Source: Cysteiniphilum sp. JM-1
GTDB taxonomy: Bacteria > Pseudomonadota > Gammaproteobacteria > Francisellales > Francisellaceae
Direction of reading: 5' to 3'
DNA length: 64,000 nt
NCBI RefSeq assembly: GCF_008711525.1
Contig: NZ_VXKS01000004.1
Span: 96,314-160,313, forward strand
Shown here: piece by piece, positions 46,227 through 55,544 of the stretch
Layout: the number at the start of each line of letters is the position of its first letter
Numbering within the stretch: position 1 is the stretch's first letter
The notes under the pieces: model-generated
Told to the model about the DNA's origin: nothing
Databases searched by the model: none
The model's input: the letters and a program-made list of their open reading frames with translations, nothing else
Translations under genes and position numbers: made by a program

Positions 46227-47423
46227 ATGGCAGAACACTATCCCATTGCCATCATTGGCGGCGGTATCTCAGGGGTAAGCTTTGCACACTTTGCAGCGCT
46301 TAAAGGTTATAAAAGTATCATTCTTGAGCAAAATGACAAGCTTGGTGGCTGCATTGAAACCTATCACAGCCCCAAAACACGTGATTTCTGGCTTGAACTA
46401 GGCACCCATACCATTTACAACTCTTATCAACATTTGATTAGTTTTTGTCGTGATAGCGGACTTTTGAATCAGTTGCAAAAACGTGAAAAACACCCCTTTA
46501 AACTACTAACAACACAAAATCAAATTGCCAGTGTTGTCAGTAAGCTTAATCCAATTCGTGCTGGAATTGGCTTGCCGCTATTTAAGTTTAGCCATGCTAA
46601 TGATCGCACCATTGAAGAATATTTCAGCTTTGTCTTTGGATCACACAATTACCAAAAAACACTGCGTTATTGCTTTGATGCCGTACTTTGTCAAGATAGC
46701 CAACACTTTCCGGCTGACTTTCTTTTCAAAACACGCGCCAAAGATAAGCGTTTACCGCGCAGCTTTACTTTTGAGCATGGCATGTCAAGCCTATTTAAAG
46801 ATATAGCTAACCCAAATACAAAGATCAATCTCAACACTCAAGTCATGAGCGTTGAGCAGCAAAACCAACAATGGCATATCACCACAAATAATGGTGTATT
46901 CACAGCCGATAAGCTGGCTTTAGCGACACCATGGCATGTTTGCTATCAATTGCTTGCACAAATCAATCATCCACTTGTGCATATTAAGCAACAACCAACT
47001 GTTTCAAAACTTATAACAGCAGCATTAATCTTTGATAAAGACAAGATCAAACATATTAAGCCAATCAATGGTTTAATTGGTGTGAATCAAGACTTCTTTT
47101 CGATGGTGACGCGCGACACGCTAACACATGAGAAATATCGTGGCATGACAGTGCATTTTAAAAACACAAACATCTCTTACCAACAATTAATTGATGGATT
47201 TTTATCGAAACTTAACATTGCTAAAGATGCCTTGATTGATCTCAAACACAAACAAAATAGCGTGCCATGTTATCAATCACAGCACCAACAGTTTATTGAC
47301 GGGATTAATAGTGAGCTAAGCAAAGATATCAGTTTAGCATTAACGGGTAACTACTTTACGCGCTTAGCCGTTGAGGATTGCGTGAAACGCTCTTTTGAAG
47401 AGGCAAAAAGAATTCTTAATTAA
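46227..47423 (+). CDS. FAD-dependent amine-oxidase/protoporphyrinogen-oxidase-like protein
   Basis: This 398-aa flavoprotein has an N-terminal dinucleotide motif IIGGGISGVSFAHFAALKG, then ILEQNDKLGGCIE (amine-oxidase/HemY-like motif). A substrate domain with GFLFKTRAKDKRLPR-type segments follows, then the final LALTGNYFTRLAVEDCVKRSFEEA. The fold resembles HemG/HemY protoporphyrinogen oxidases and phytoene-desaturase relatives, but the substrate cannot be read. It starts 13 bases after truD and could be the fifth gene of that operon. The 3' end overlaps the spoT stop by four bases. Confidence 0.82.
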   Translation: MAEHYPIAIIGGGISGVSFAHFAALKGYKSIILEQNDKLGGCIETYHSPKTRDFWLELGTHTIYNSYQHLISFCRDSGLLNQLQKREKHPFKLLTTQNQIASVVSKLNPIRAGIGLPLFKFSHANDRTIEEYFSFVFGSHNYQKTLRYCFDAVLCQDSQHFPADFLFKTRAKDKRLPRSFTFEHGMSSLFKDIANPNTKINLNTQVMSVEQQNQQWHITTNNGVFTADKLALATPWHVCYQLLAQINHPLVHIKQQPTVSKLITAALIFDKDKIKHIKPINGLIGVNQDFFSMVTRDTLTHEKYRGMTVHFKNTNISYQQLIDGFLSKLNIAKDALIDLKHKQNSVPCYQSQHQQFIDGINSELSKDISLALTGNYFTRLAVEDCVKRSFEEAKRILN

Positions 47424-49507
47424 ACACGTTCTATTTTAAGACATATTTTTAAGTGCTTTAACCCACGGATAACGCGTGCCAAATGAACACGGTCTTTGAC
47501 TTCAATCATCGTCTGCACAATACCATATTGCGCATCAGACTCCAGAATATTAAAACTTAAAATTTGTGCATCATGGCGTGAGATATTAGCAGTAACTTTG
47601 GCAATCGCACCTTGTACATTCTGCAAACTCACACGCAACTTCACCGGATAATACCCTGTGCAGTCTTTTGCCCATTGTGTCTCAATAATTTCATGTATTT
47701 TTTTAAGTTTTAATAACTCATTACATTTAAGGCGATGAATCATTAATCCTTTATCAGATATCAATACACCAATAATTGGATCATCAGGAATTGGTGTGCA
47801 ACAGCTTGCTAATTGGCGCAAATAACTATCATCAATCAGTAATTTGCGTTGTGAGTCATAACCATCACTCTCAAGCTGCTGTTTTTGCTCAACAAAACGC
47901 ACAAACGTATTTGCTGAGAAATGTGCCTGCCCAATGGCTGCATGGAGCTCAGCAATACCTGGGAAATTAAACTCAACTAACGCTTCTTGCAATAGTTCCG
48001 CTGAAATAGTCGAAAAATCCATATGGTTTTTAAGTAGTGCTTGCGTCAAAATCTGCTGCCCAATATGCACAAACTCTTCATGCTCATGCCGTTTTAAAGC
48101 ATGCTTTATCGCGTGTTTTGCTCGCGCTGTTTTAATAAACTCAAGCCATGCGGGATTTGGGTGGGCATTAGGAGAAGTAATAATCTCAACGGTGTCACCA
48201 TGAGTTAATACATAACTCAGTGGCGTGATTCTGCGATTGACCTTAGCCGCAATGCAGTGATTACCGATATCGGTATGAATGTGATAAGCAAAGTCAACAC
48301 AGGTTGCACTTTTGGGTAGTTCAATAATTTCACCATTTGGCGTGAACACATAAACCTCATCAGGGAATAAATCAAGCTTAACACTTTCCACAAAATCCGT
48401 TGATTTAGTGACGTGTTGTTGCAAATCAGAAAGCTTCTCTAGCCACTTTTGAGCATTATCATGGCTTAATGATTTCGCCTTATAAATCCAATGTGCGGCA
48501 ACCCCTTTCTCTGCCGTATCATCCATCATTTTGGTTTTTATCTGCACTTCAATTGGCACACCATAAGGACCAAAAACGGTGGTGTGTAGAGACTGATAAC
48601 CATTAGCTTTTGGTGTGGCAATGTAGTCTTTAAAGCGTCCAGGAATAGGTCTGAAGATCTCATGAATTGCACCTAAGATCATATAACACTCGCGACGCGT
48701 CGGTGCGATCACTTTGTAAGCATAGATATCCATGATTTCAGAAAATGACATCTCTTTATCACGCATTTTGCGATAAATACTATATAAACGTTTCTTACGT
48801 CCAGAAACAAGCTGCTCACTTTCTAACAGCTCAGCTAAATGGTGTTGTAATCGCTCCATAATCTTACGAAACAAGCGATCACGATGCTTTTGCGCGTGTA
48901 ATACTTTTGTTTTAAGTGTCTTATAGCGATAAGGATACATTGCCTCAAAGGCTAGCTCTTCAAATGAGTTTTTAATGTGATGCATCCCCAATCTGTGCGC
49001 AATCGGGGCATAAATCTCCAGAGTTTCTAATGCAATTCGTCGACGCTTATCCGGGCGAAGTGGCGCAAGGGTTGTCATATTGTGCAATCGATCAGCAAGC
49101 TTAATCAAAATAACACGAATATCCTGCACCATTGCCAAAACCATTTTACGGAAATTCTCGGCTTGTAATTCTGCTTTTGAGTGGGTTTCTATCTTACTTA
49201 ACTTGGTAACACCCTCAACCAATTGGGCTGTTTTCTCACCATAGCGTTTGGCAATAATCTCCGATGAAACGTCTGTATCTTCAATCGTGTCATGCAACAG
49301 GGCGGCAATCACCGTTTCACAATCAAGGCGCATGCCCGCCAATACACAAGCAACTGCCACCGGATGGGTAAAATAAGGCTCGCCAGAGCTTCTAACCTGC
49401 AGCTCATGCGCATCAGCACCAAACAAGAAAGCATCTGCCACTAGCGCACGCTGCTCATCATTTAGGTAACTGTGAATAATTTTATTTAACTTATAAAATA
49501 AAAACAT
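47420..49507 (-). CDS. spoT: Bifunctional (p)ppGpp synthetase/hydrolase SpoT
   Basis: SpoT makes and removes (p)ppGpp. The 695-aa protein (E. coli 702) has an intact HD hydrolase: YFTHPVAVA and ALLHDTIEDT with metal ligands, then VLIKLADRLHNM. The synthetase has SIYRKMRDKE and GRFKDYIATPKANGYQSLHT; the RFKD (RxKD) motif marks the bifunctional class rather than RelA (ExDD). A TGS domain (VYVFTPNGEIIEL), a zinc-finger-like region and an ACT domain at the C-terminus (about 620-695) follow. rpoZ and gmk, often upstream in E. coli, are not here. It pairs functionally with DksA at 0.8 kb. Confidence 0.96.
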   Translation of the reverse strand: MFLFYKLNKIIHSYLNDEQRALVADAFLFGADAHELQVRSSGEPYFTHPVAVACVLAGMRLDCETVIAALLHDTIEDTDVSSEIIAKRYGEKTAQLVEGVTKLSKIETHSKAELQAENFRKMVLAMVQDIRVILIKLADRLHNMTTLAPLRPDKRRRIALETLEIYAPIAHRLGMHHIKNSFEELAFEAMYPYRYKTLKTKVLHAQKHRDRLFRKIMERLQHHLAELLESEQLVSGRKKRLYSIYRKMRDKEMSFSEIMDIYAYKVIAPTRRECYMILGAIHEIFRPIPGRFKDYIATPKANGYQSLHTTVFGPYGVPIEVQIKTKMMDDTAEKGVAAHWIYKAKSLSHDNAQKWLEKLSDLQQHVTKSTDFVESVKLDLFPDEVYVFTPNGEIIELPKSATCVDFAYHIHTDIGNHCIAAKVNRRITPLSYVLTHGDTVEIITSPNAHPNPAWLEFIKTARAKHAIKHALKRHEHEEFVHIGQQILTQALLKNHMDFSTISAELLQEALVEFNFPGIAELHAAIGQAHFSANTFVRFVEQKQQLESDGYDSQRKLLIDDSYLRQLASCCTPIPDDPIIGVLISDKGLMIHRLKCNELLKLKKIHEIIETQWAKDCTGYYPVKLRVSLQNVQGAIAKVTANISRHDAQILSFNILESDAQYGIVQTMIEVKDRVHLARVIRGLKHLKICLKIERV

Positions 49508-49801
49508 CTAGCATAAGTGCTTCTTAATAATTTTTTCAGTATAACGATAATTTACCTAAAGCCCTACTGCTGCTGTGGCAAAACTGGTCAATTTCAATTT
49601 AAATGCATAAAATTCTGGTAAAACTTATTTATTTGTTTAGAATTACCCAGTTTTTAGATGCATATAAATATTTTAAGTCTATACTTTTTGCAAGGACTAA
49701 AAGCATTTTAAGCTTGGGGTTGTGCATTTGCTTTGCAAAGGGTTGGTATAGGTTTAATCAGCTTTGGAAGATAAAGCTATATAATAAGGAGTAACTTTAA
49801 C
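49508..49801 (+). promoter_or_regulatory. Divergent leader region of spoT and csrA
   Basis: These 294 bases separate spoT and csrA. Near csrA there are GGA triplets (at 49695, 49770 and within AAGGAGT at 49788) of the kind CsrA binds, so self-repression over the ribosome-binding site is possible. An open frame from 49603 to 49794 has no ribosome-binding site and basic low-complexity residues, and I do not call it a gene. There is no clear promoter box or terminator. Confidence 0.3.
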
Positions 49802-49987
49802 ATGTTAATTTTAACAAGAAAAATTGGCGAGACTGTCATGATTGGGGACGAAGTAACAGTCACTGTTTTAGGCGTCAAAGGAAATCAAGTTCGTCTAGGC
49901 ATAAACGCACCTAAAGAGGTGTCAGTACATCGTGAAGAGATTTTTGTGCGCATTAAAGGTGAGCACTCATTAGGTGATATGGAATAA
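49802..49987 (+). CDS. csrA: Carbon storage regulator CsrA
   Basis: CsrA is a dimeric RNA-binding protein that represses or stabilises mRNAs carrying GGA motifs. The 61-aa protein begins [16 protein letters not shown] and shows [14 protein letters not shown] with the RNA-contact Arg-Glu-Glu segment. AAGGAGT lies ten bases upstream. In E. coli csrA follows alaS; here it stands alone after a 294-bp leader, downstream of and divergent from spoT. The frame of csrA stays open for more than 300 bases after its stop, as described in the next entry. Confidence 0.97.
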   Translation: MLILTRKIGETVMIGDEVTVTVLGVKGNQVRLGINAPKEVSVHREEIFVRIKGEHSLGDME

Positions 49988-50210
49988 CATACCACCATAA
50001 GCACAACGCATATTGAGCAACAAGCTATTATCAAGAGCGATTTATATCGTTTGCTTAAAGATAGCAATCTGACTCATCATATTATCACCCGTCCTTATAT
50101 TCTTTCACAAACAATATACTTCGGTACCTCACAATTCAGCCGTAAATCTTTTGCAGCACTTATGCTTTATAGCTACACTGATGAAGTACCATCAAAAGAA
50201 GGAGCGAGTT
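49988..50210 (+). other. Open, coding-like frame without a good start after csrA
   Basis: In the csrA frame the DNA stays open from the csrA stop through 50332. The residues to about 50210 look protein-like (for example KSDLYRLLKDSNLTHHII and YILSQTIYFGTSQFSRKSF). The only start in frame is TTG at 50051 without a ribosome-binding site. It could be a decayed gene, a gene using a rare start, or the leader of the LysM lipoprotein. I cannot decide. Confidence 0.25.
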
Positions 50211-50642
50211 ATGCAAAAGAAACTTTATATTGTTGCTGCAAATATATTGCTGTTAGCCGGATGTGCGCAATTTGCGAGTCAAAACAAAGAACCTGCTGTT
50301 ATCACATCAACACAGGCAGGATCTGTTATTAAAGATAAAGCCGCTGTAGCCGCAAACGATACAACACCAGCTAACAAGGTATCCACCGCGGATGACACAA
50401 CCAAAGTCATTGAAGCAGTCGGCGCACCTCAAGCGAAAGCCCAAGAAATTTCAGCAGTTGCTAGCGCTGTAGATAATGACAAGCCCGTCACTTATAAAGT
50501 CGAGATTGGCGATAGCTTATATAGTATTGCACGCAAGAATAATATCAGTATGACCTGTCTTTCTAAAACCAATAAAATAACAGATCCTAACCGCTTAGCA
50601 GCAGGACAAACCCTCATCATTCCTAAGCCTACTGACTGCTAA
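50211..50642 (+). CDS. LysM-domain lipoprotein
   Basis: The product has 143 aa with a lipobox LLLAGC18 (start ATG at 50211, AAGGAG six bases upstream), a Lys/Ala/Thr-rich linker (about 25-90) and one LysM domain (about 95-143). The LysM has YKVEIGDSLYSIARKNN, then TCLSKTNKITDP and GQTLIIPKPTDC. LysM binds peptidoglycan GlcNAc, so this is an outer-membrane protein anchored by lipid that reaches the cell wall. A Cys in the middle (MTC) and the final Cys are spaced as in the LysM of the barrel protein at 58.3 kb, so a disulfide is likely. It may be cotranscribed with the export operon starting 8 bases later. Confidence 0.85.
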   Translation: MQKKLYIVAANILLLAGCAQFASQNKEPAVITSTQAGSVIKDKAAVAANDTTPANKVSTADDTTKVIEAVGAPQAKAQEISAVASAVDNDKPVTYKVEIGDSLYSIARKNNISMTCLSKTNKITDPNRLAAGQTLIIPKPTDC

Positions 50643-50650
50643 AAACCCCC

Positions 50651-51967
50651 ATGAACCAATATCTAAAATATCTGAGCCTATGCATGTTAAGCACGACGGC
50701 TTCTTTTGGGTTTTGCAAAAGTTTCAGTTTACAGCAAGCTGTGCAATACGCGATTGAGCATGCCCCAAGTTTAAAATCGCAACAGTCACAACTTAATATT
50801 GGCACCTTGCAAAAAGACAATGCCTTTGCTGCCTTCTTGCCAAAGCTTGATTTAGTTAGCACATCAACAGCAAGTGATACGACATACAACGCAGTCAATA
50901 GCACAGGATTTAATACTGGCAACACCTTTGGCTTGCAGTTATCGGAAGATTTTAGTCAAAATGGCATCAAGATTACCAACTATTACCAAGCCAAGATCCA
51001 AACCGCGATTGATCAACTTAACTATCGCTATGCTAAGGATCAGCTAATCCAAGAAGTGGCTGAAAATTTTATCCAATACTCACTTAGTGTACACAACCTT
51101 AAATTGCAAGAAACACTTTATCAGCAATATCAAACACAGTATTTAAGTGCCAACACCCTATATAAGCAAGGGCTTAAATCACGCTCAGATGAGCTAAACT
51201 TAAAAACGCAGCTCTTAAGTACCGAGATTACGTTAAAGCAACAAAAACAAAGCCTTAAAGTTGCCAAGCAGAAATTACTAAAGAGCATGGGGGTTAGTGC
51301 TTTTAGCCCTCAGGATTTCAGTTTTAATGTATTGGCATTACAAGATCTAAAAGACATCCCTAAAGCATTGACACACTTCTCTGAGCAATATCTCTATCAA
51401 TACCAGTTATGGCAATTACAACAACAAAAAGATGATTGGAGTATCAATCAGGCAAAACGTAATTATTGGCCAAACGCCTCCTTCTCCATCAATGGCGGTT
51501 ATCAAAATCCTTATGCGCAAAATGGCTTTTTTGGCGGCATTGGCGCACGCAAAGAATTTAGCTGGAACGCAACCTTAACGTTGAGTTTCAATCTATTTGA
51601 TGGCGGCACGTTGGATCGCAATATTGTCATTGCCGAAGAAACAAAGCTTAAAAATCAATATGACAATCAAGGTAACATGCTCGATGTGCAAAAAACGCTC
51701 GCGGATTTGCTTAATGATTTCAAAAACCAATATGACACGCTACCAACAGCGATTGAACTGCAAAAATACGCCAAAGAAAGTTACACATCGGTGAAGCGTA
51801 ATTTTCAAGCAGGAAGTCAGTCTTATCTTGATTTAATTAATGCATTAAGTAGCTTACAAACAGCCGAGCAAACGATGCTAAATCTTTATGCAAGCTTATT
51901 AAAAGATACCTATCAATATCATTTCTACAAAGGAGACATTGAGCGTTATGTTTTCAAGAATCATTAA
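50651..51967 (+). CDS. TolC-type outer-membrane efflux channel
   Basis: The 438-aa protein starts with a signal peptide (MNQYLKYLSLCMLSTTASFGFCKS). It contains the long heptad-rich alpha-helical tunnel segments (SLQQAVQYAIEHAPSL, LYKQGLKSRSDELNLKTQL) and two barrel strands with FGLQLSEDFSQNG. The layout is that of TolC/OprM-like proteins, repeated twice as helix-strand-helix. It is the first gene of a tripartite export operon, with macA starting 20 bases inside its 3' end. In many genomes TolC is encoded elsewhere, so a dedicated channel here suggests a dedicated substrate. Confidence 0.9.
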   Translation: MNQYLKYLSLCMLSTTASFGFCKSFSLQQAVQYAIEHAPSLKSQQSQLNIGTLQKDNAFAAFLPKLDLVSTSTASDTTYNAVNSTGFNTGNTFGLQLSEDFSQNGIKITNYYQAKIQTAIDQLNYRYAKDQLIQEVAENFIQYSLSVHNLKLQETLYQQYQTQYLSANTLYKQGLKSRSDELNLKTQLLSTEITLKQQKQSLKVAKQKLLKSMGVSAFSPQDFSFNVLALQDLKDIPKALTHFSEQYLYQYQLWQLQQQKDDWSINQAKRNYWPNASFSINGGYQNPYAQNGFFGGIGARKEFSWNATLTLSFNLFDGGTLDRNIVIAEETKLKNQYDNQGNMLDVQKTLADLLNDFKNQYDTLPTAIELQKYAKESYTSVKRNFQAGSQSYLDLINALSSLQTAEQTMLNLYASLLKDTYQYHFYKGDIERYVFKNH

Positions 51968-52841
51968 ATGGCTAATCACCATTATTATCCTAATTGCGCT
52001 TGGCTATGGGCTTTATTATTACTTCGCTGTTAAAACCAGTCAGCCATTAGCAACAACTGATACGCCCTACACAGTAAGCAAAAAAACACTCGTTAATAAA
52101 ATATCAGCCTCAGGAGTGATTAGTGCCAATAAAGAAACCATGGTCGCAGCCCCTTATGCTGGTTATATCCAAAAAATCTATGTTAACCTAGGGCAGCACG
52201 TCGTCCAAGGTGATCCTCTTGTAAGTATCGTCAGCTCACTGCAATCACCAGAGAAAGTCTACCCGATTAGAGCGCCTTATGTAGGAACGGTGGTCTATAT
52301 CAAGAAATCTGAAGGTGAGTATGTTACCCAAGGTTCAGGCAGCACTCAAAACAGTGACTTTATTCTCAAAGTCGATGATTTATCAAAACTTTATGTCACC
52401 GCAGACATTGCCGAATCAAACATACTGCAAATGAAAAAAGGCTTAAAAGTCATGATCAAAGCCTCAGCTAACAACAATACCAGCTTTGATGGTGTTATCA
52501 CTAGCGTTGCTCTCGCGCCCTCACCAAACAATTCGGGGACATCATTTAATTCGACACAACAGACCATCTACCCGATAAGGGTGCTTATTACAACAAAGAG
52601 TGCTGATCTTTTACCAGGAATGAATGTTGTTTGTGATATTTACATTGATGAAAAACAAGATGTCATCGCCCTTCCTAAACAATATATTCGCATTCAAGAT
52701 GGGCATAATTATGTCAAATTGAGCAATGGTAAAATGCAAGAAGTCAGCTTAGGCATACAAACCACACAAGATGTTGAAATCACCAAAGGCTTAACTGTCG
52801 GTGATCAAGTTGAGCCAATCGATTACTTCAGCGGAGTATAG
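51948..52841 (+). CDS. MacA/HlyD-type periplasmic adaptor
   Basis: This 297-aa adaptor links the inner-membrane ABC transporter to the TolC channel. It has an N-terminal membrane helix (WLITIIILIALGYGLYYYF) and the split biotinyl-lipoyl domain: AAPYAGYIQKIYVNLGQHVVQGDPL and APYVGTVVYIKKSEGEYVTQG. A beta-barrel and MPD domain follow. The alpha-helical hairpin between lipoyl halves is very short, unlike the 100-residue hairpin of classical MacA. The ATG at 51948 lies in the tolC end (20-base overlap). The macB start follows at five bases. Confidence 0.88.
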   Translation: MFSRIIKWLITIIILIALGYGLYYYFAVKTSQPLATTDTPYTVSKKTLVNKISASGVISANKETMVAAPYAGYIQKIYVNLGQHVVQGDPLVSIVSSLQSPEKVYPIRAPYVGTVVYIKKSEGEYVTQGSGSTQNSDFILKVDDLSKLYVTADIAESNILQMKKGLKVMIKASANNNTSFDGVITSVALAPSPNNSGTSFNSTQQTIYPIRVLITTKSADLLPGMNVVCDIYIDEKQDVIALPKQYIRIQDGHNYVKLSNGKMQEVSLGIQTTQDVEITKGLTVGDQVEPIDYFSGV

Positions 52842-52845
52842 CCAT

Positions 52846-54876
52846 ATGAGTTTGGCGTATGAGGTAAACAATCTTAGCTTTAGCTACCATGGCGCAATGA
52901 AATCAACACCTGTGCTGCATGATATTAATCTCAACATCACACAAGGTGAGTTTGTTGCCATTGTCGGGGCGTCAGGATCAGGCAAGTCAACACTACTGCA
53001 TTTATTGGGTGCTATGCTGACACTTGAATCAGGCAATATCAAAATCAATAGCGAGTCACTTGCACACACTGATAGTCGTAAGCTAGCACAGATACGTGCT
53101 AAACATATTGGCTTTGTATTTCAGCAATTTCACCTGTTACCCAAGCTTAGTGTGCTCGATAACATCCTATTACCGATGAATTATCCGATCAATATTCAAC
53201 ATGATCGCAAAGCATTAAAACAAAAGGCTCATGACATTGCCAAAGCAGTCGGTATTGCCCACCGTTTAGATCATTATCCTAAAGAGCTATCGGGTGGAGA
53301 GCAACAACGTGTCGCAATTGCCAGAGCATTGATGCGTGATGCCGACATTATCCTTGCTGATGAACCAACGGGTAATTTGGATAGTCACAATACCCAGAAC
53401 ATTATGGCGCTATTAACCAAGCTCAATCAACGCGGCAAAACGATTATTTTAGTAACACACGATAAGGAAATTGCTGAGTTTGCACCGCGCACTATCGAGA
53501 TTAAAGATGGTAAAGTGCTTGCGGATATTAAAAAGGACAACCAAATAAATTCTTCTGCCAAGCAGGATATAACTCAAGACCACGGTAATAAACAAAATCC
53601 AAGATCAAGCAGCAGCTACACACATGCGTTAACACGACTTTTTGCTTTAGCCTTGCGCACCTTGATGATCAAAAAAGGTCAAACACTGTTGACTGCTTTG
53701 GGCGTAATTATCGGTGTTGCTTCCATTATTGTGATGATGACGCTTGGGCAATATGCTAAAGATAAAATTCTAGCGTCTTATGATAAATTGGGCGCAAAAA
53801 CGGTATTATTCTATGCCTACAAAAACTGGATGCAATCAGCATCTGATCATAGTAATTCCGCATTTGAGCAACTTTCGGTTAAAGATGATCTCATACCGAT
53901 AAAGCGGATTTTCCCACAGATTACCATGCTATCGCCTTCGATTAGCAGCTATGCCAACAGTGTGATTTTTAACAGTAACAAAGTGCATCAAAATCAAATC
54001 TCAATTCAAGGTGTTAATGAATATTTCTTGCCTATTGTAAATACACACCTAGCGCAAGGACGTAACTTCTCAGCACTCGATATTCAAAATGCAGATAACG
54101 TCTGCATTATTGGTAATGATATTAATCGCGAGCTTTTCCCAACACAAAGCGCGATTGGCAATGTCATTAAAATCGGTGATTATGGCGGCAGTTATACCTG
54201 CTTTGTGATCGGTGTACTGAAGAAAAAATCTAGCTCAAGTAGTGATGCTTGGAATAATATCAATATGCAGGTTCTTCTGCCTTTTACCTATTTACAAAAG
54301 GTCAATTGGAGCTTTTTAGCGCAATTTTATTTTAGTGTTGATGATGTAAACGCTGTCATTCCCGTGAGTGACGCGCTTAAAAATTACTTCACTAGCAAAT
54401 ATGGCAATAGCGGCACCTTTATGGTATCACCGGATATTGATCTACTGCACAATATCCAGACTTTCTTAAATATCTTCACGTTAATGCTCGCCGTGATCTC
54501 GATCGTGTCACTTGTTGTGGCAGGCATTGGTATTACCAATATGATGCTGGCATCAATTTCTGAAAATCTATATGAAATCGGCTTATTAAAAGCTATTGGT
54601 GCTGGAGATCGCACAATCTTTTGGAGCTATTTGATTGAAGCCATTTTACTGTGTTTAAATGCTGGGATTATCGGCTTTGCACTTGGCATTGGCAGTTATG
54701 AACTGATCTTATATATCGCCTCAAAATTTGTGCAAGAGATTCAGTTTATCTGGTTCATCTCACCCTTTGCAGTATTACTAGCGTTTATCTCTGTCGTCAG
54801 CTTAGGGATATTAAGCGGCTTGCTACCTGCACGTAAAGCTGCTGCTTTAGATGTCGTGAAGTGTTTAAACCATTAA
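52846..54876 (+). CDS. MacB-type ABC transporter (ATPase plus permease)
   Basis: This is a fused ATPase/permease of 676 aa. The ATPase (about 1-235) has GASGSGKSTLLHLLGAML (Walker A), FQQFHLLPKLSVLDNI (Q-loop), LSGGEQQRVAIARALM, ILADEPTGNLDS and the switch His in VTHDKE. After a Ser/Asn-rich linker come helix 1 (TALGVIIGVASIIVMMTLGQ), a MacB periplasmic domain (about 310-545), and an FtsX-type permease with three helices at the end. MacB-like exporters move peptides, toxins or lipids across both membranes. With the overlapping adaptor and channel it makes a self-contained export machine. The 3' end overlaps the SDR stop by four bases. Confidence 0.92.
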   Translation: MSLAYEVNNLSFSYHGAMKSTPVLHDINLNITQGEFVAIVGASGSGKSTLLHLLGAMLTLESGNIKINSESLAHTDSRKLAQIRAKHIGFVFQQFHLLPKLSVLDNILLPMNYPINIQHDRKALKQKAHDIAKAVGIAHRLDHYPKELSGGEQQRVAIARALMRDADIILADEPTGNLDSHNTQNIMALLTKLNQRGKTIILVTHDKEIAEFAPRTIEIKDGKVLADIKKDNQINSSAKQDITQDHGNKQNPRSSSSYTHALTRLFALALRTLMIKKGQTLLTALGVIIGVASIIVMMTLGQYAKDKILASYDKLGAKTVLFYAYKNWMQSASDHSNSAFEQLSVKDDLIPIKRIFPQITMLSPSISSYANSVIFNSNKVHQNQISIQGVNEYFLPIVNTHLAQGRNFSALDIQNADNVCIIGNDINRELFPTQSAIGNVIKIGDYGGSYTCFVIGVLKKKSSSSSDAWNNINMQVLLPFTYLQKVNWSFLAQFYFSVDDVNAVIPVSDALKNYFTSKYGNSGTFMVSPDIDLLHNIQTFLNIFTLMLAVISIVSLVVAGIGITNMMLASISENLYEIGLLKAIGAGDRTIFWSYLIEAILLCLNAGIIGFALGIGSYELILYIASKFVQEIQFIWFISPFAVLLAFISVVSLGILSGLLPARKAAALDVVKCLNH

Positions 54877-55478
54877 AACCCCACTTTAAAAACCTTGCCA
54901 GTTTCAATACCGGCAACGGATCTTAGGTAGGCTTGTGCTGCCTCATGGGCTGATACCGATTTAAAACCAGGGAAAAATGGTGCATAAGATGCAAGAGCTT
55001 CGGTGATAACCGTTGGGCTTACTGCATTGATGCGCACTTGTTGGCGCAGCTCTAAGCTTGCGGCTTTGATATAGCCTTCAAGTGCAGCATTAACCATTGC
55101 TGCCGAGGCGCCAAGGGCGATAGGCTCTTGATTTAAAATCCCTGTGGTTAGCGTAAATGAGCCATTATCGTTAATATATTTTAATCCCTCTTGCACGAGA
55201 TTGACCTGTCCCATCAGCTTGTTGTGAAGCCCAAGCATAAAATCAGCTTCCGTCATTTCAGTTAACGCTTTAAAAGTTACTTTACCCGTGGTCGATACCA
55301 AGGCATCAAATGAACCAATCTTGGCATACATGGCTTTGATCGAGTTAAGATCGGCAATATCCACTTCAATATCACCTGAACGTGATACTTTCAAAACCTC
55401 ATAGCCATGGTTTTGCAATGTAGTACAAACACCTTGCCCAATCGTACCCGTCGCACCAACAACAATCACTTTTTTCAT
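54873..55478 (-). CDS. Short-chain dehydrogenase-like protein with altered catalytic motif
   Basis: The 201-aa product has the NAD(P)-binding GATGTIGQGVC and an Asp/Glu-like acidic pocket (EVDIADLNS). The central ALVSTTGKV replaces the usual NNAG. The Tyr-x3-Lys active site is not recognisable: the matching stretch reads GASAAMVNAALEGYIKAAS with Met-Val-Asn at the expected Tyr position. It belongs to a short SDR subgroup (about 200 aa) often annotated as plain short-chain dehydrogenase. It may bind nucleotide without classic catalysis or use another residue. It converges on macB. Confidence 0.82.
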   Translation of the reverse strand: MKKVIVVGATGTIGQGVCTTLQNHGYEVLKVSRSGDIEVDIADLNSIKAMYAKIGSFDALVSTTGKVTFKALTEMTEADFMLGLHNKLMGQVNLVQEGLKYINDNGSFTLTTGILNQEPIALGASAAMVNAALEGYIKAASLELRQQVRINAVSPTVITEALASYAPFFPGFKSVSAHEAAQAYLRSVAGIETGKVFKVGF

Positions 55479-55544
55479 AACTACATCCTTCTTAAATTAC
55501 ACAATTAGGTTATAACAACTTTATCATCTATCAACACTCAGTCG

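Noticed and set aside
49603..49794. Open frame before csrA (63 codons)
   Set aside because: It has no ribosome-binding site, basic low-complexity residues, and ends at the csrA leader. It is probably chance.
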